A stretch of 13,443 bases of DNA, taken from NCBI GenBank assembly GCA_044222045.1, contig JBGAOB010000106.1:1-13443 (forward strand). The letters are read 5' to 3'. The notes beneath the pieces were generated by a model. The model made no database searches, was not told the DNA's origin, and saw only the letters and a program-made list of their open reading frames with translations. Origin of the DNA: JBGAMH01 sp044222045. GTDB lineage: Bacteria; Eisenbacteria; RBG-16-71-46. Both the position numbers and the translations under genes were made by a program. Positions 1-7,108 of the stretch are shown here, piece after piece. Every line of letters starts with the position of its first letter. The stretch's first letter is position 1.

Positions 1-850
1 GCCACTCCACCATCACGACCGCCGAAAGGATCAGAGCCGCGCCGGCCCACCAGCGCGGCTCGAACCTTTCGCCGCCCAGCGTGAGCGCGAACACCAGCGC
101 GAACACCGGTTCGAGCGCGAACAGCAGGCTGACGCGGCCCGCCGGCAGCGTGCGCTGCGCACTCACCTGCAGGAATGACGCGATCGTGCTGCCGGCGACC
201 GCGAGATAGATCAGCTGCAGCCAGCCCTGCGAGTCGAGTCGACCGACGCTCGCGCGCAGGTCGCCTGCGAACGGCCACATCAACAGCGCCACCGTGACGC
301 TCTGCGTGGTGGTGAGCAACAGCGGATCGAGACGCTCCGCGTGACGGGCGAGCCAGAGGATGTACAGCGCGTACACGGCCGCCGCGGCCAACGTGAGCAA
401 CTCGCCCCGGCCCAGCCGCAGCGACGCGTCGAGCGACATCAGGGCGGAACCCGCCAGCGCCAGCCCGATGCCGGCCACGAGCACCAGCGTGGGGCGCTGG
501 CGGAGCAGCGGCCACGCGAAAAACGCGGCGAACAGCGTTCCCGCCGAGGTGAGGAACGCCGACGACCCGGCACTCGTCCAGCGCAATCCGGCCGACTGGA
601 GGAAGTAGCTACCGGCCATCAACGCGCCGCCGACCGCACCCACGACCAGGGCGTGGCGATCGGGCGCGCGCCGCCGCGCGGCGGCCACCACCGCCAGCAG
701 CACGGCGGAGATCGCGAAGCGCCCGCACACCTGCGCCTGCGGGGGCAGCACCTTCACGCTGTCGCGAATCACGACGAACGTGCCACCCCAGAGTGCGGTG
801 GCGGCGACCATCGCCGCGACCGCCGCGCCCTCGCGGGCCCGCGCGCTCAC
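1..850 (-). CDS. EamA-family (DMT superfamily) membrane transporter, 3' end outside window
   Basis: Inner-membrane permease of the drug/metabolite transporter superfamily; the substrate cannot be told. The frame is open from a GTG at 850 to the left edge, giving 283 visible residues, close to the usual 290-310, so only the C-terminus is cut off. Two EamA repeats are visible, about residues 8-140 and 150-283, with roughly ten hydrophobic segments. The first carries an ALWGGTFVVIRD helix; the last part has RVSLLFALEPVFALVFA followed by GGE, the typical ending of the second EamA domain. The GTG overlaps the rex TGA (shared GTGA, 847-850), so translation is probably coupled to rex. This suggests co-expression with rex and possible redox control, which is inference. 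Family assignment is firm; export of a metabolite is only likely. Confidence 0.88.
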   Translation of the reverse strand, partial: MSARAREGAAVAAMVAATALWGGTFVVIRDSVKVLPPQAQVCGRFAISAVLLAVVAAARRRAPDRHALVVGAVGGALMAGSYFLQSAGLRWTSAGSSAFLTSAGTLFAAFFAWPLLRQRPTLVLVAGIGLALAGSALMSLDASLRLGRGELLTLAAAAVYALYILWLARHAERLDPLLLTTTQSVTVALLMWPFAGDLRASVGRLDSQGWLQLIYLAVAGSTIASFLQVSAQRTLPAGRVSLLFALEPVFALVFALTLGGERFEPRWWAGAALILSAVVMVEW

Positions 851-1488
851 CCGCGCGTGCGCCGGCGGCGGGGCAGCGTGGGCTGCGACAGAGCGAACGA
901 CAGGCTCTCGAACTCCACGGTCATGTCGACCGTGCGCAACGCCACCGTGTCGGGCACCTTCAGCTTGCGCGGCGCGAAGTTGAGGATGCCGCGCACGCCG
1001 GCGGCCACGAGCATGTCGGCCACGTCCTGCGCGGCGCGCACGGGCGTGGCGATCACGGCCATGTCGTACGGCCCGTCGGTGGAGAACCCGGCCAGGTCGC
1101 GCACCACGAGCTCGCCGATCTTCTGGCCGACCACGTGGGGGTCGCGGTCGTACACCGCCACCACGTCGAAGCCCTGGTCCGCGAAACCGCGGTACGCCAT
1201 CAGCGCGGCGCCGATGCGGCCGGCGCCCACGAGTGCGACGCGCCAGCGGCGGTCGAGCCCGAGGATGCCGCGGATCTCGGTGCGCAGGTGATCGACGCTG
1301 TAGCCGAGCCCGCGGCGGCCGAACGAGCCGAAGTACGACAGGTCCTTGCGCACCTGCGCGGACGTGATGCCCTCGCGTTCCGCGAGCGTGTTCGACGAGA
1401 TCATCCGCTTGCCCTCGGCGGACACTTCCTCGAGCACGCGGTAGTAGTGCGACAGGCGGCGGATCGTGGATTCGGCGATGCGACTCAT
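847..1488 (-). CDS. rex: Redox-sensing transcriptional repressor Rex
   Basis: Homodimeric repressor that reads the NADH/NAD+ ratio: NADH binding releases it from DNA and derepresses fermentative and respiratory genes (family knowledge). The 213 residues match the usual Rex length. Residues 1-80 form the winged helix-turn-helix, with SAQVRKDLSYFGSFGRRGLGYSV covered at 43-65 including the QVRKDL recognition helix. A Rossmann domain follows with the dinucleotide-binding GAGRIG at 88-93, then an NFAP motif at 170-173 and the C-terminal domain-swap helix near FESLSFALSQ. The tail (PRRRRTRG) is basic. The ATG at 1488 has GGAAGG about ten bases upstream. It lies downstream of gyrA and overlaps the start of the EamA gene. 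A palindrome at 1523-1540 matches the Rex operator core, suggesting autoregulation. Confidence 0.97.
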   Translation of the reverse strand: MSRIAESTIRRLSHYYRVLEEVSAEGKRMISSNTLAEREGITSAQVRKDLSYFGSFGRRGLGYSVDHLRTEIRGILGLDRRWRVALVGAGRIGAALMAYRGFADQGFDVVAVYDRDPHVVGQKIGELVVRDLAGFSTDGPYDMAVIATPVRAAQDVADMLVAAGVRGILNFAPRKLKVPDTVALRTVDMTVEFESLSFALSQPTLPRRRRTRG

Positions 1489-1522
1489 CGGCGGGCCCTT
1501 CCCGCGCGGAGTGTCCGCGGGC

Positions 1523-1540
1523 AGGTGAACGATTTCACTT
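1523..1540. promoter_or_regulatory. Predicted Rex operator upstream of rex
   Basis: The sequence AGGTGAACGATTTCACTT holds a perfect GTGAA-N4-TTCAC palindrome at 1525-1538. It fits the core of the known Rex box TTGTGAA-N4-TTCACAA, with the outer TT/AA positions not conserved. It is 35-52 bases upstream of the rex ATG, the right place for autorepression. I could not identify a clear -35/-10 pair around it. Confidence 0.7.
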
Positions 1541-1554
1541 GGGGCGCGACGAAC

Positions 1555-1582
1555 CGGCCGCGAGCCGGTGGGCCCGCGGCCG
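1555..1582 (-). terminator. GC-rich hairpin after gyrA, possible terminator or mRNA-end structure
   Basis: CGGCCGCG at 1555-1562 pairs perfectly with CGCGGCCG at 1575-1582. Three more inner pairs follow beyond one A-C mismatch, leaving a four-base loop. The stem begins seven bases after the gyrA stop codon on the transcribed strand. No U-tract follows, so it is not a textbook intrinsic terminator. It may instead protect the gyrA mRNA end or attenuate read-through into rex. Confidence 0.35.
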
Positions 1583-1589
1583 TCGCGCG

Positions 1590-4109
1590 TCAGTTGCCTT
1601 CGGTTTCGGAGCCGGCGTCGGGTGCGTCGCCGGCATCGACTCCGGCTTCGTCCTCGTCGGGCACCACGCGCGTCACGCCGCCCACGGTGTCGGGAAGGAG
1701 ATTGCCGTCCTCCCCCGCGCCGGACAGGTTGACCAGCCGCACGCCCTGCGTGTTGCGGCCCAGCACGCTGATGCCGGACACCGGGATGCGGATCAGCTGC
1801 CCCGAGCGGGTGATGATCATGAGCTCGTCGCCGTCGACCACTTCTTTCACCGCGACCACGTTGCCGTTCCGTTCGGTGGTCTTGATCGTGATGATGCCCT
1901 TCCCGCCGCGGTGCGAGACGCGGTACTCGGAGATCTCGCTGCGCTTGCCGTAACCGTTCTCGGTGACGGCGAGCAGCGTGGCCTGCCGGCGCACGCCCAC
2001 CATGCTCACGACCTCGTCGGTGTCGTCGTCGAGCGCCACGGCCTTCACGCCGTACGCCGTGCGGCCCATGGCGCGGACCTCGTTCTCGTGGAAGCGGATC
2101 GCGAGGCCCTTCTTCTTGGCCAGGATGATGTCCTGCGTGCCGTCGGTGACGATCGCCTCGAACAGCGCGTCGCCGTCCTCCAGCAGCACGGCGTTGATGC
2201 CGGCCTTGCGCACGTTGCCGTACGCCGACAGCACGGTCTTCTTGATGAGACCCTTGCGCGTGGCGCACACCAGGAAGTGCTGGTCGTCGAACGTCTTCAC
2301 CGGCACCACCGCCTGCACGCGCTCCTCGCGGCTCATGCCTTCGAGGTGGTTCACGAGCGGGCGCCCCTTGGCGGTGCGGCCCGCGGATTCGATCTCGTGC
2401 ACCTTGAGCCAGTAGCAGCGGCCGCGATCCGTGAGGATCAGCAGGTACGCGTGCGTGTTCGCGATGAAGAGGTGCTCGATGAAGTCCTCTTCCTTCGTGC
2501 GCGCGCCGATCACGCCCTTGCCGCCGCGGCGCTGCGAGCGATACGCGGAGATCTCCTGGCGCTTGATGTAGCCCGCGTGGGAGATCGTGATCACCATGTC
2601 CTTCTGCTCGATGGTGTCTTCGTAATTGATGTCGCCTTCGTCGGCCACGATGTGCGTGCGCCGCTCGTCGCCGAAGCGCTCCTTCAGGTGCCGCACCTCG
2701 TCCTGGATGATCGCGAGCATCTTCTTGTCGCTCGCCAGGATCGAACGCAGCTTCTCGATCAGCTTGATGACCTCGAGGTACTCCTGCTGGATCTTGTCGC
2801 GCTCGAGGCCGGTCAGGCGCTGCAGCCGCATCTCGAGGATGGCGTTCGCCTGGATCTCCGAGAGCTTGAACGTGCTCATGAGGCCTTCGCGCGCCGTGTC
2901 GACGTCCTTCGACTTGCGGATCAGCGCGATCACCTCGTCGAGGTGGTCGAGCGCGATCTTCAGGCCTTCCAGGATGTGGGCGCGACGCTCCGCCTCGGCG
3001 AGGTCGAACTCGGTGCGCCGGCGCACGACTTCGCGGCGGTGCCGCACGTACTGGTCGATCAAGCCGCGCAGCGTGAGCACCTGCGGCCGATTGTCCACGA
3101 GCGCCAGCATGATGGCGCCGAACGTGGTCTGCAGCGGCGTGTGCACGAACAACTGGTTCAGCACGACCTTCGGATTCGCGTCCTTCTTCAGCTCGATCAC
3201 GATGCGCATGCCGTCGCGATCGGACTCGTCGCGCAGGTCGCTGATGCCGGCGATCTTCCCCTGCCGCACCATGTCGGCGATCTTCTCGAGCAGCGACGCC
3301 TTGTTGACCTGGAACGGGATCTCGGTGGCCACCAGGCTCATGCGGCCGCCCTTGCCCTCCTCCACCTGCACCTTCGCGCGCATCTTCATGAGCCCGCGGC
3401 CGGTGAGGTAGCAGTCCCGGATGCCCTGCAGGCCGTAGATGATGCCGCCCGTCGGGAAGTCGGGCGCCTTCACGATCTTCAGCAGGTCCTCGTCGGGCAT
3501 CTCGGGCTTGTCGATCACCGCGACGATCGCGTCGCAGATCTCGGTGAGGTTGTGCGGCGGCAGTTCGGTGGCCATGCCGACCGCGATGCCCGAGCTTCCG
3601 TTCACGAGCAGGTTCGGCACCACCGACGGCAGCACCGACGGCTCCTCGCGCGTCTCGTCGTAGTTCGGCCGGAACTCGACCGTGTTCTTCTCGAGGTCGG
3701 CCAGCATCTCCACCGCGATCGCCGTCAGGCGCGCCTCGGTGTACCGCATGGCCGCCGGCGCGTCGCCGTCGATCGAGCCGAAGTTGCCCTGGCCGTCCAC
3801 GAGCGGGTAGCGCATCACCCAGTCCTGCGCCATGCGCACGAGCGTGGGGTACACGACGCTTTCGCCGTGCGGGTGGTAGTTGCCCGACGTGTCGCCGGCG
3901 ATCTTGGCGCACTTACGGAAGCCGCGTCCCGGGTACAGGCTCAGGTCGTTCATCGCGACGAGGATGCGTCGCTGGGAAGGCTTGAGGCCGTCGCGAACGT
4001 CGGGGAGCGCGCGAGAGACGATGACCGACATCGAGTAATTGATGTAGCTGGTCTTCATCTCTTCTTCGATATTCTGGTTGACGATCTTCGACCGATCGTT
4101 CAAAGGCAT
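1590..4109 (-). CDS. gyrA: DNA gyrase subunit A
   Basis: Breakage-reunion subunit of the A2B2 gyrase, which introduces negative supercoils using ATP hydrolysed by GyrB. The 839 residues are a normal full length. The N-terminal region has SMSVIVSRALPDVRDGLKPS and the active-site tyrosine at Tyr123 in AAMRYTEARL, after DGQGNFGSIDGD. The quinolone-resistance region reads HPHGESVVYPT: Ser84 matches E. coli Ser83, while Pro88 replaces E. coli Asp87. The C-terminal pinwheel carries a canonical GyrA box QRRGGKG at 526-532, needed for DNA wrapping, and a second box-like SHRGGKG at about 732-738. The tail from about residue 812 is acidic (Asp/Glu-rich). The ATG at 4109 was chosen over a frame-open ATG at 4148 because the known N-terminus starts there and GGAAGG lies nine bases upstream. 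It is 66 bases downstream of the barrel gene. Confidence 0.99.
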   Translation of the reverse strand: MPLNDRSKIVNQNIEEEMKTSYINYSMSVIVSRALPDVRDGLKPSQRRILVAMNDLSLYPGRGFRKCAKIAGDTSGNYHPHGESVVYPTLVRMAQDWVMRYPLVDGQGNFGSIDGDAPAAMRYTEARLTAIAVEMLADLEKNTVEFRPNYDETREEPSVLPSVVPNLLVNGSSGIAVGMATELPPHNLTEICDAIVAVIDKPEMPDEDLLKIVKAPDFPTGGIIYGLQGIRDCYLTGRGLMKMRAKVQVEEGKGGRMSLVATEIPFQVNKASLLEKIADMVRQGKIAGISDLRDESDRDGMRIVIELKKDANPKVVLNQLFVHTPLQTTFGAIMLALVDNRPQVLTLRGLIDQYVRHRREVVRRRTEFDLAEAERRAHILEGLKIALDHLDEVIALIRKSKDVDTAREGLMSTFKLSEIQANAILEMRLQRLTGLERDKIQQEYLEVIKLIEKLRSILASDKKMLAIIQDEVRHLKERFGDERRTHIVADEGDINYEDTIEQKDMVITISHAGYIKRQEISAYRSQRRGGKGVIGARTKEEDFIEHLFIANTHAYLLILTDRGRCYWLKVHEIESAGRTAKGRPLVNHLEGMSREERVQAVVPVKTFDDQHFLVCATRKGLIKKTVLSAYGNVRKAGINAVLLEDGDALFEAIVTDGTQDIILAKKKGLAIRFHENEVRAMGRTAYGVKAVALDDDTDEVVSMVGVRRQATLLAVTENGYGKRSEISEYRVSHRGGKGIITIKTTERNGNVVAVKEVVDGDELMIITRSGQLIRIPVSGISVLGRNTQGVRLVNLSGAGEDGNLLPDTVGGVTRVVPDEDEAGVDAGDAPDAGSETEGN

Positions 4110-4175
4110 GCTCGGATCCCTTCCCGCTGTCGGGTCAACGCCCCGCATCCTGCGAAGCGTGCGTGTCTCGAATCG

Positions 4176-4859
4176 TCAGTTGCGCGCCCAGCGATACTCG
4201 AACGCCGCCGCGGCCCAGCCCGTGGGCAGGTTGCTGCGGCGCTGGAGTTCCCACGCGGCGAGCTCGTACTGCTGCACCGCGATGGGCGTGGTCGACGTGA
4301 ACTGCGGAGGAACGGTGTCGCCCGCGTCGTCGCGGTCGAGGAAGACCTGCTGCCAGCGGATCGACAGCCCGAGCGACTGCCCGGGCGCCATCCGGCGGCG
4401 TGCGGCGATCGTGGCGTTCGTGCCGACGGAACTGATCGCGCGCGTGGTCACGCCGCGCTCGTCGTCCTCGATACGATGGAAGCCCCAGCCGACCGAACCG
4501 TCGAGGTTCCAGCGGCCCTTCGCGGCGAGCGTGGTCTCGCCGATCCAGCCGAGCCCCCACGCCCAGCGATGGCTCTCGGCGTGCGCGCCGAGGTCCGCCC
4601 CGGTCGTCGGGTCCACCAGTTCGGTGAGTTCGGAGCCGAGGTCGTCGGCCCAGCCGGCGACGCCGAAGTGGAAGCGGCCCATCACCGGCCAGGTCAGCGC
4701 GGCCGTGGTGGTGAATCCGCCGTCGGACGGCAGGCCCGTCACGCCGAGCGACTTGCCGGCGCTCAGCGTGATGTGCGGCAGGTCCAGCGCGTGCGCGGCG
4801 ACGGGCGCCAGCGCGAGAAGCCAGGCGAACAACGAAACGACGACGCGGCGGGAACTCAT
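4176..4859 (-). CDS. Putative outer-membrane beta-barrel protein between gyrB and gyrA
   Basis: I do not recognise a named family. The 227-residue product starts with a clear Sec signal: MSSRR, a hydrophobic run from VVVSLFAWLLALAPVA, then AHA with likely cleavage after residue 24. The mature part has no transmembrane helix. It shows alternating polar/aromatic strands such as FTTTAALTWPVMGRFHFGVAGW and SLGLSIRWQQVFLD, and ends in AAAFEYRWARN, all suggesting a small beta-barrel in the outer membrane. Its ATG lies two bases after the gyrB stop and has no good ribosome site, so translation is probably coupled to gyrB. A membrane barrel in a gyrase operon is unexpected, since nothing links it to DNA topology. 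Function unknown; a periplasmic beta-rich protein is the alternative. Confidence 0.75.
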   Translation of the reverse strand: MSSRRVVVSLFAWLLALAPVAAHALDLPHITLSAGKSLGVTGLPSDGGFTTTAALTWPVMGRFHFGVAGWADDLGSELTELVDPTTGADLGAHAESHRWAWGLGWIGETTLAAKGRWNLDGSVGWGFHRIEDDERGVTTRAISSVGTNATIAARRRMAPGQSLGLSIRWQQVFLDRDDAGDTVPPQFTSTTPIAVQQYELAAWELQRRSNLPTGWAAAAFEYRWARN

Positions 4860-4861
4860 GA

Positions 4862-6808
4862 TCAGATGTCCAGGTTCTTCACGGCGAGGGCGTTCTCCTC
4901 GATGAACTGCCGCCGAGGCTCGACCTGCTCGCCCATGAGGATGGTGAAGATGCGGTCGGCCTCGACCGCGTCCTCGGAATTGACGCGCAGCAGCGTGCGC
5001 GTTTCGGGATTCATCGTGGTCCGCCAGAGCTGCTCGGGGTTCATCTCGCCGAGGCCCTTGTAGCGCTGCACCAGCACGTTCTTCTTGCCGATGCGCGTGA
5101 TCGCGTCCTCGCGTTCCTTCTCGTCGAAGCAGTAGATCTCTTCCTTGCCCTGCTTCACCAGGAACAGCGGCGGCTGCGCGATGTACACGTGGCCGGCGTC
5201 CACGAGCGCCCGCAGCTCGCGGAACAGGAACGTCAGCAGCAGCGTGCGGATGTGCGCGCCGTCGACGTCGGCATCGGCCATCAGGATGATCTTGTGGTAC
5301 CGCAGCTTGGTGATGTCGAACTCGTCCTTCACGCCCGCACCCAGCGCCGTGATGATGCTGCGGATCTCCTCGTTCGCGAGGATCTTGTCGATGCGCGCCT
5401 TCTCGACGTTCAGGATCTTGCCGCGGATCGGGAGGATCGCCTGGAAGCGGCGGTCGCGGCCCTGCTTCGCGCTGCCGCCGGCCGAGTCGCCCTCGACGAT
5501 GTACAGCTCGCACTCCTCGGGGTTGTCCCACGCGCAATCCGCGAGCTTCCCGGGCAGCGAGCCGCCGTCCAGGATGGTCTTGCGGCGCGCCAGGTCGCGC
5601 GCTTTGCGGGCCGCTTCGCGCGCGCGCGCCGCGGCGATCATCTTCTCGACGATCTTGCGCGCGACCGAGGGGTTCTCCTCGAAGTACTCGCGCAGGCCCT
5701 CGCCCACCGTGCTCTCGACCGCGCTCTTGATCTCGTTGTTGCCGAGCTTGGTCTTGGTCTGGCCCTCGAACTGCGGGTTCTGCATCTTGATCGACACCAC
5801 CGCCACCAGGCCTTCGCGAACGTCCTCGCCGCCGATGTCGGCCTTGAGGTTCTTCGTGTGGCCCTCACGGCTCGCGTAGTTCGTCAGCGTGCGCGTGAGC
5901 GCGGCGCGGAAGCCCACCACGTGGGTCCCGCCCTCGATCGTGTTGATGTTGTTCACGAACGACAGCACCTGCTCGGTGTAGCTGTCGTTGTACTGGAAGC
6001 ACACCTCGACGGACACGTTGTCGCGCTCGCGGGAGAAGAACACCGGCTTCGCGTGCAGCGTTTCCTTGTTCTGGTTCAGGTACTTCACGAACTCGAGGAT
6101 GCCGCCCTTGTAGTAGTACTCACTCGTCTTGCCGCTGCGCTCGTCGCTCAGCTTGATCGTGAGGCCGCTGTTCAGGAACGCGAGTTCGCGCAGGCGCGCG
6201 GCGATCGTGTCGTAGTGGAACTCGGTGGTCTCGAAGATGGTGCCGTCCGGCTTGAAGCGCACCATGGTGCCGGAGCCCTTCTCCTTCTTCTCGGCCGGAC
6301 GCGACTTCATCGCGTAACGGGGCACGCCGCGGTCGTACTCCTGCGTGTGCACCTTGCCGTCGCGAAGCACCTCGACCTGGCACCACTCCGACAGCGCGTT
6401 CACGCACGACACGCCGACGCCGTGCAGACCGCCGGAGACCTTGTAGCTGTTGCTGTCGAACTTGCCGCCCGCGTGCAGCGTGGTCATGACGACTTCGAGC
6501 GCCGGCTTCTTCGTGGTCGCATGGATGTCGACCGGGATGCCGCGTCCGTTGTCGCGCACCGACAGGCTGCCGTCCTTTTCGACGACGACCGAGACCTCGG
6601 TGCAGTAGCCCGCCAGCGCTTCGTCGACGGCGTTGTCCACCACTTCCCAGATCAGGTGGTGGAGTCCGCGCACGCCGATGTCGCCGATGTACATCGCGGG
6701 ACGCTTGCGCACCGCCTCGAGTCCCTCGAGCACGGTGATGCTGGTCGCGTCGTAATGGTGGCCCTTCGGGTCCGCCGTCAAAGTCGCTTCTCCTTCCTTC
6801 CCACTCAT
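4862..6808 (-). CDS. gyrB: DNA gyrase subunit B
   Basis: ATPase and TOPRIM subunit of gyrase, partner of the GyrA encoded downstream. The 648 residues fit the short GyrB form without the enterobacterial insertion. The GHKL ATPase domain shows catalytic Glu55 in WEVVDNAVDEAL with Asn59, DNGRGIP at 86-92, LHAGGKF at 111-117 and the lid GGLHGVG at 126-132. The transducer domain carries QTKTKLGN, with the switch lysine. The TOPRIM domain has EGDSAGGSA from Glu439 and the metal-binding DADVDG at 512-517. The C-terminus ends PRRQFIEENALAVKNLDI as usual. The ATG at 6808 overlaps the dciA stop in an ATGA, which with GGAAGGAGAAG-type sequence inside the first codons supports coupling. All key residues are intact. 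Confidence 0.99.
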   Translation of the reverse strand: MSGKEGEATLTADPKGHHYDATSITVLEGLEAVRKRPAMYIGDIGVRGLHHLIWEVVDNAVDEALAGYCTEVSVVVEKDGSLSVRDNGRGIPVDIHATTKKPALEVVMTTLHAGGKFDSNSYKVSGGLHGVGVSCVNALSEWCQVEVLRDGKVHTQEYDRGVPRYAMKSRPAEKKEKGSGTMVRFKPDGTIFETTEFHYDTIAARLRELAFLNSGLTIKLSDERSGKTSEYYYKGGILEFVKYLNQNKETLHAKPVFFSRERDNVSVEVCFQYNDSYTEQVLSFVNNINTIEGGTHVVGFRAALTRTLTNYASREGHTKNLKADIGGEDVREGLVAVVSIKMQNPQFEGQTKTKLGNNEIKSAVESTVGEGLREYFEENPSVARKIVEKMIAAARAREAARKARDLARRKTILDGGSLPGKLADCAWDNPEECELYIVEGDSAGGSAKQGRDRRFQAILPIRGKILNVEKARIDKILANEEIRSIITALGAGVKDEFDITKLRYHKIILMADADVDGAHIRTLLLTFLFRELRALVDAGHVYIAQPPLFLVKQGKEEIYCFDEKEREDAITRIGKKNVLVQRYKGLGEMNPEQLWRTTMNPETRTLLRVNSEDAVEADRIFTILMGEQVEPRRQFIEENALAVKNLDI

Positions 6809-7104
6809 CGCCGGTGTCCTCCCTGAGCCGGCACCAGACGCACTTCGCGCACGATGTCCGAGCCGAGATGTCGATTCGTCTTGCGCACGAGCTCTCGGCG
6901 CAGGAAAGCGAGCTCGTGCATCCAGGCCGATCCTTCGACCTCCACCGTCAGGATGCCTTCGCGAAACGAGACCGCGTGGCTGTGACGGGCGATGCGCGCG
7001 CCGGCGACCGAGGGCCACTCGGTCACCGCGCGCCAGCCGTTCGCCTGATCCGCCAGGCCGAGCGAGTCGAGCAGGCCCGTCAGGATGCCAGCGATCGGCT
7101 TCAA
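6805..7104 (-). CDS. dciA: DciA/DUF721 replicative helicase loader-type protein
   Basis: DciA is the ancestral helper that loads or operates DnaB helicase in bacteria lacking DnaC or DnaI (family knowledge). The 99-residue protein is short and contains little besides the DUF721 core: WPSVAGARIARHS at 30-42, FREGILTVEVEGSAWMHEL at 47-65 with Trp61, then a basic helix LRRELVRKTNRHLG. No N- or C-terminal extension is visible. The start is taken as TTG at 7104. There is no in-frame ATG before the core, and the TTG lies four bases after the dnaN stop, behind a GGGA-like site formed by the end of dnaN. Its stop overlaps the gyrB ATG. The position between dnaN and gyrB agrees with a replication role; recF is missing from this spot. 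Confidence 0.87.
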   Translation of the reverse strand: MKPIAGILTGLLDSLGLADQANGWRAVTEWPSVAGARIARHSHAVSFREGILTVEVEGSAWMHELAFLRRELVRKTNRHLGSDIVREVRLVPAQGGHRR

Positions 7105-7108
7105 AACG

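Noticed and set aside
847..3912. Apparent fusion of a large N-terminal region to Rex
   Set aside because: Rex is in this frame only from 1488. Upstream the frame runs through gyrA in the wrong register and encodes Arg-rich noise; the rex ATG with its ribosome site is the real start.
1539..5063. Very long plus-strand open frame opposite gyrA
   Set aside because: Its translation is His/Arg/Asp/Val-rich with no recognisable domain. It mirrors the codon bias of the well-supported gyrA and gyrB on the other strand, as expected at high GC.
4176..5537. Longer form of the barrel protein extending into gyrB
   Set aside because: The extension is an out-of-frame reading of gyrB, while the signal peptide begins at 4859.
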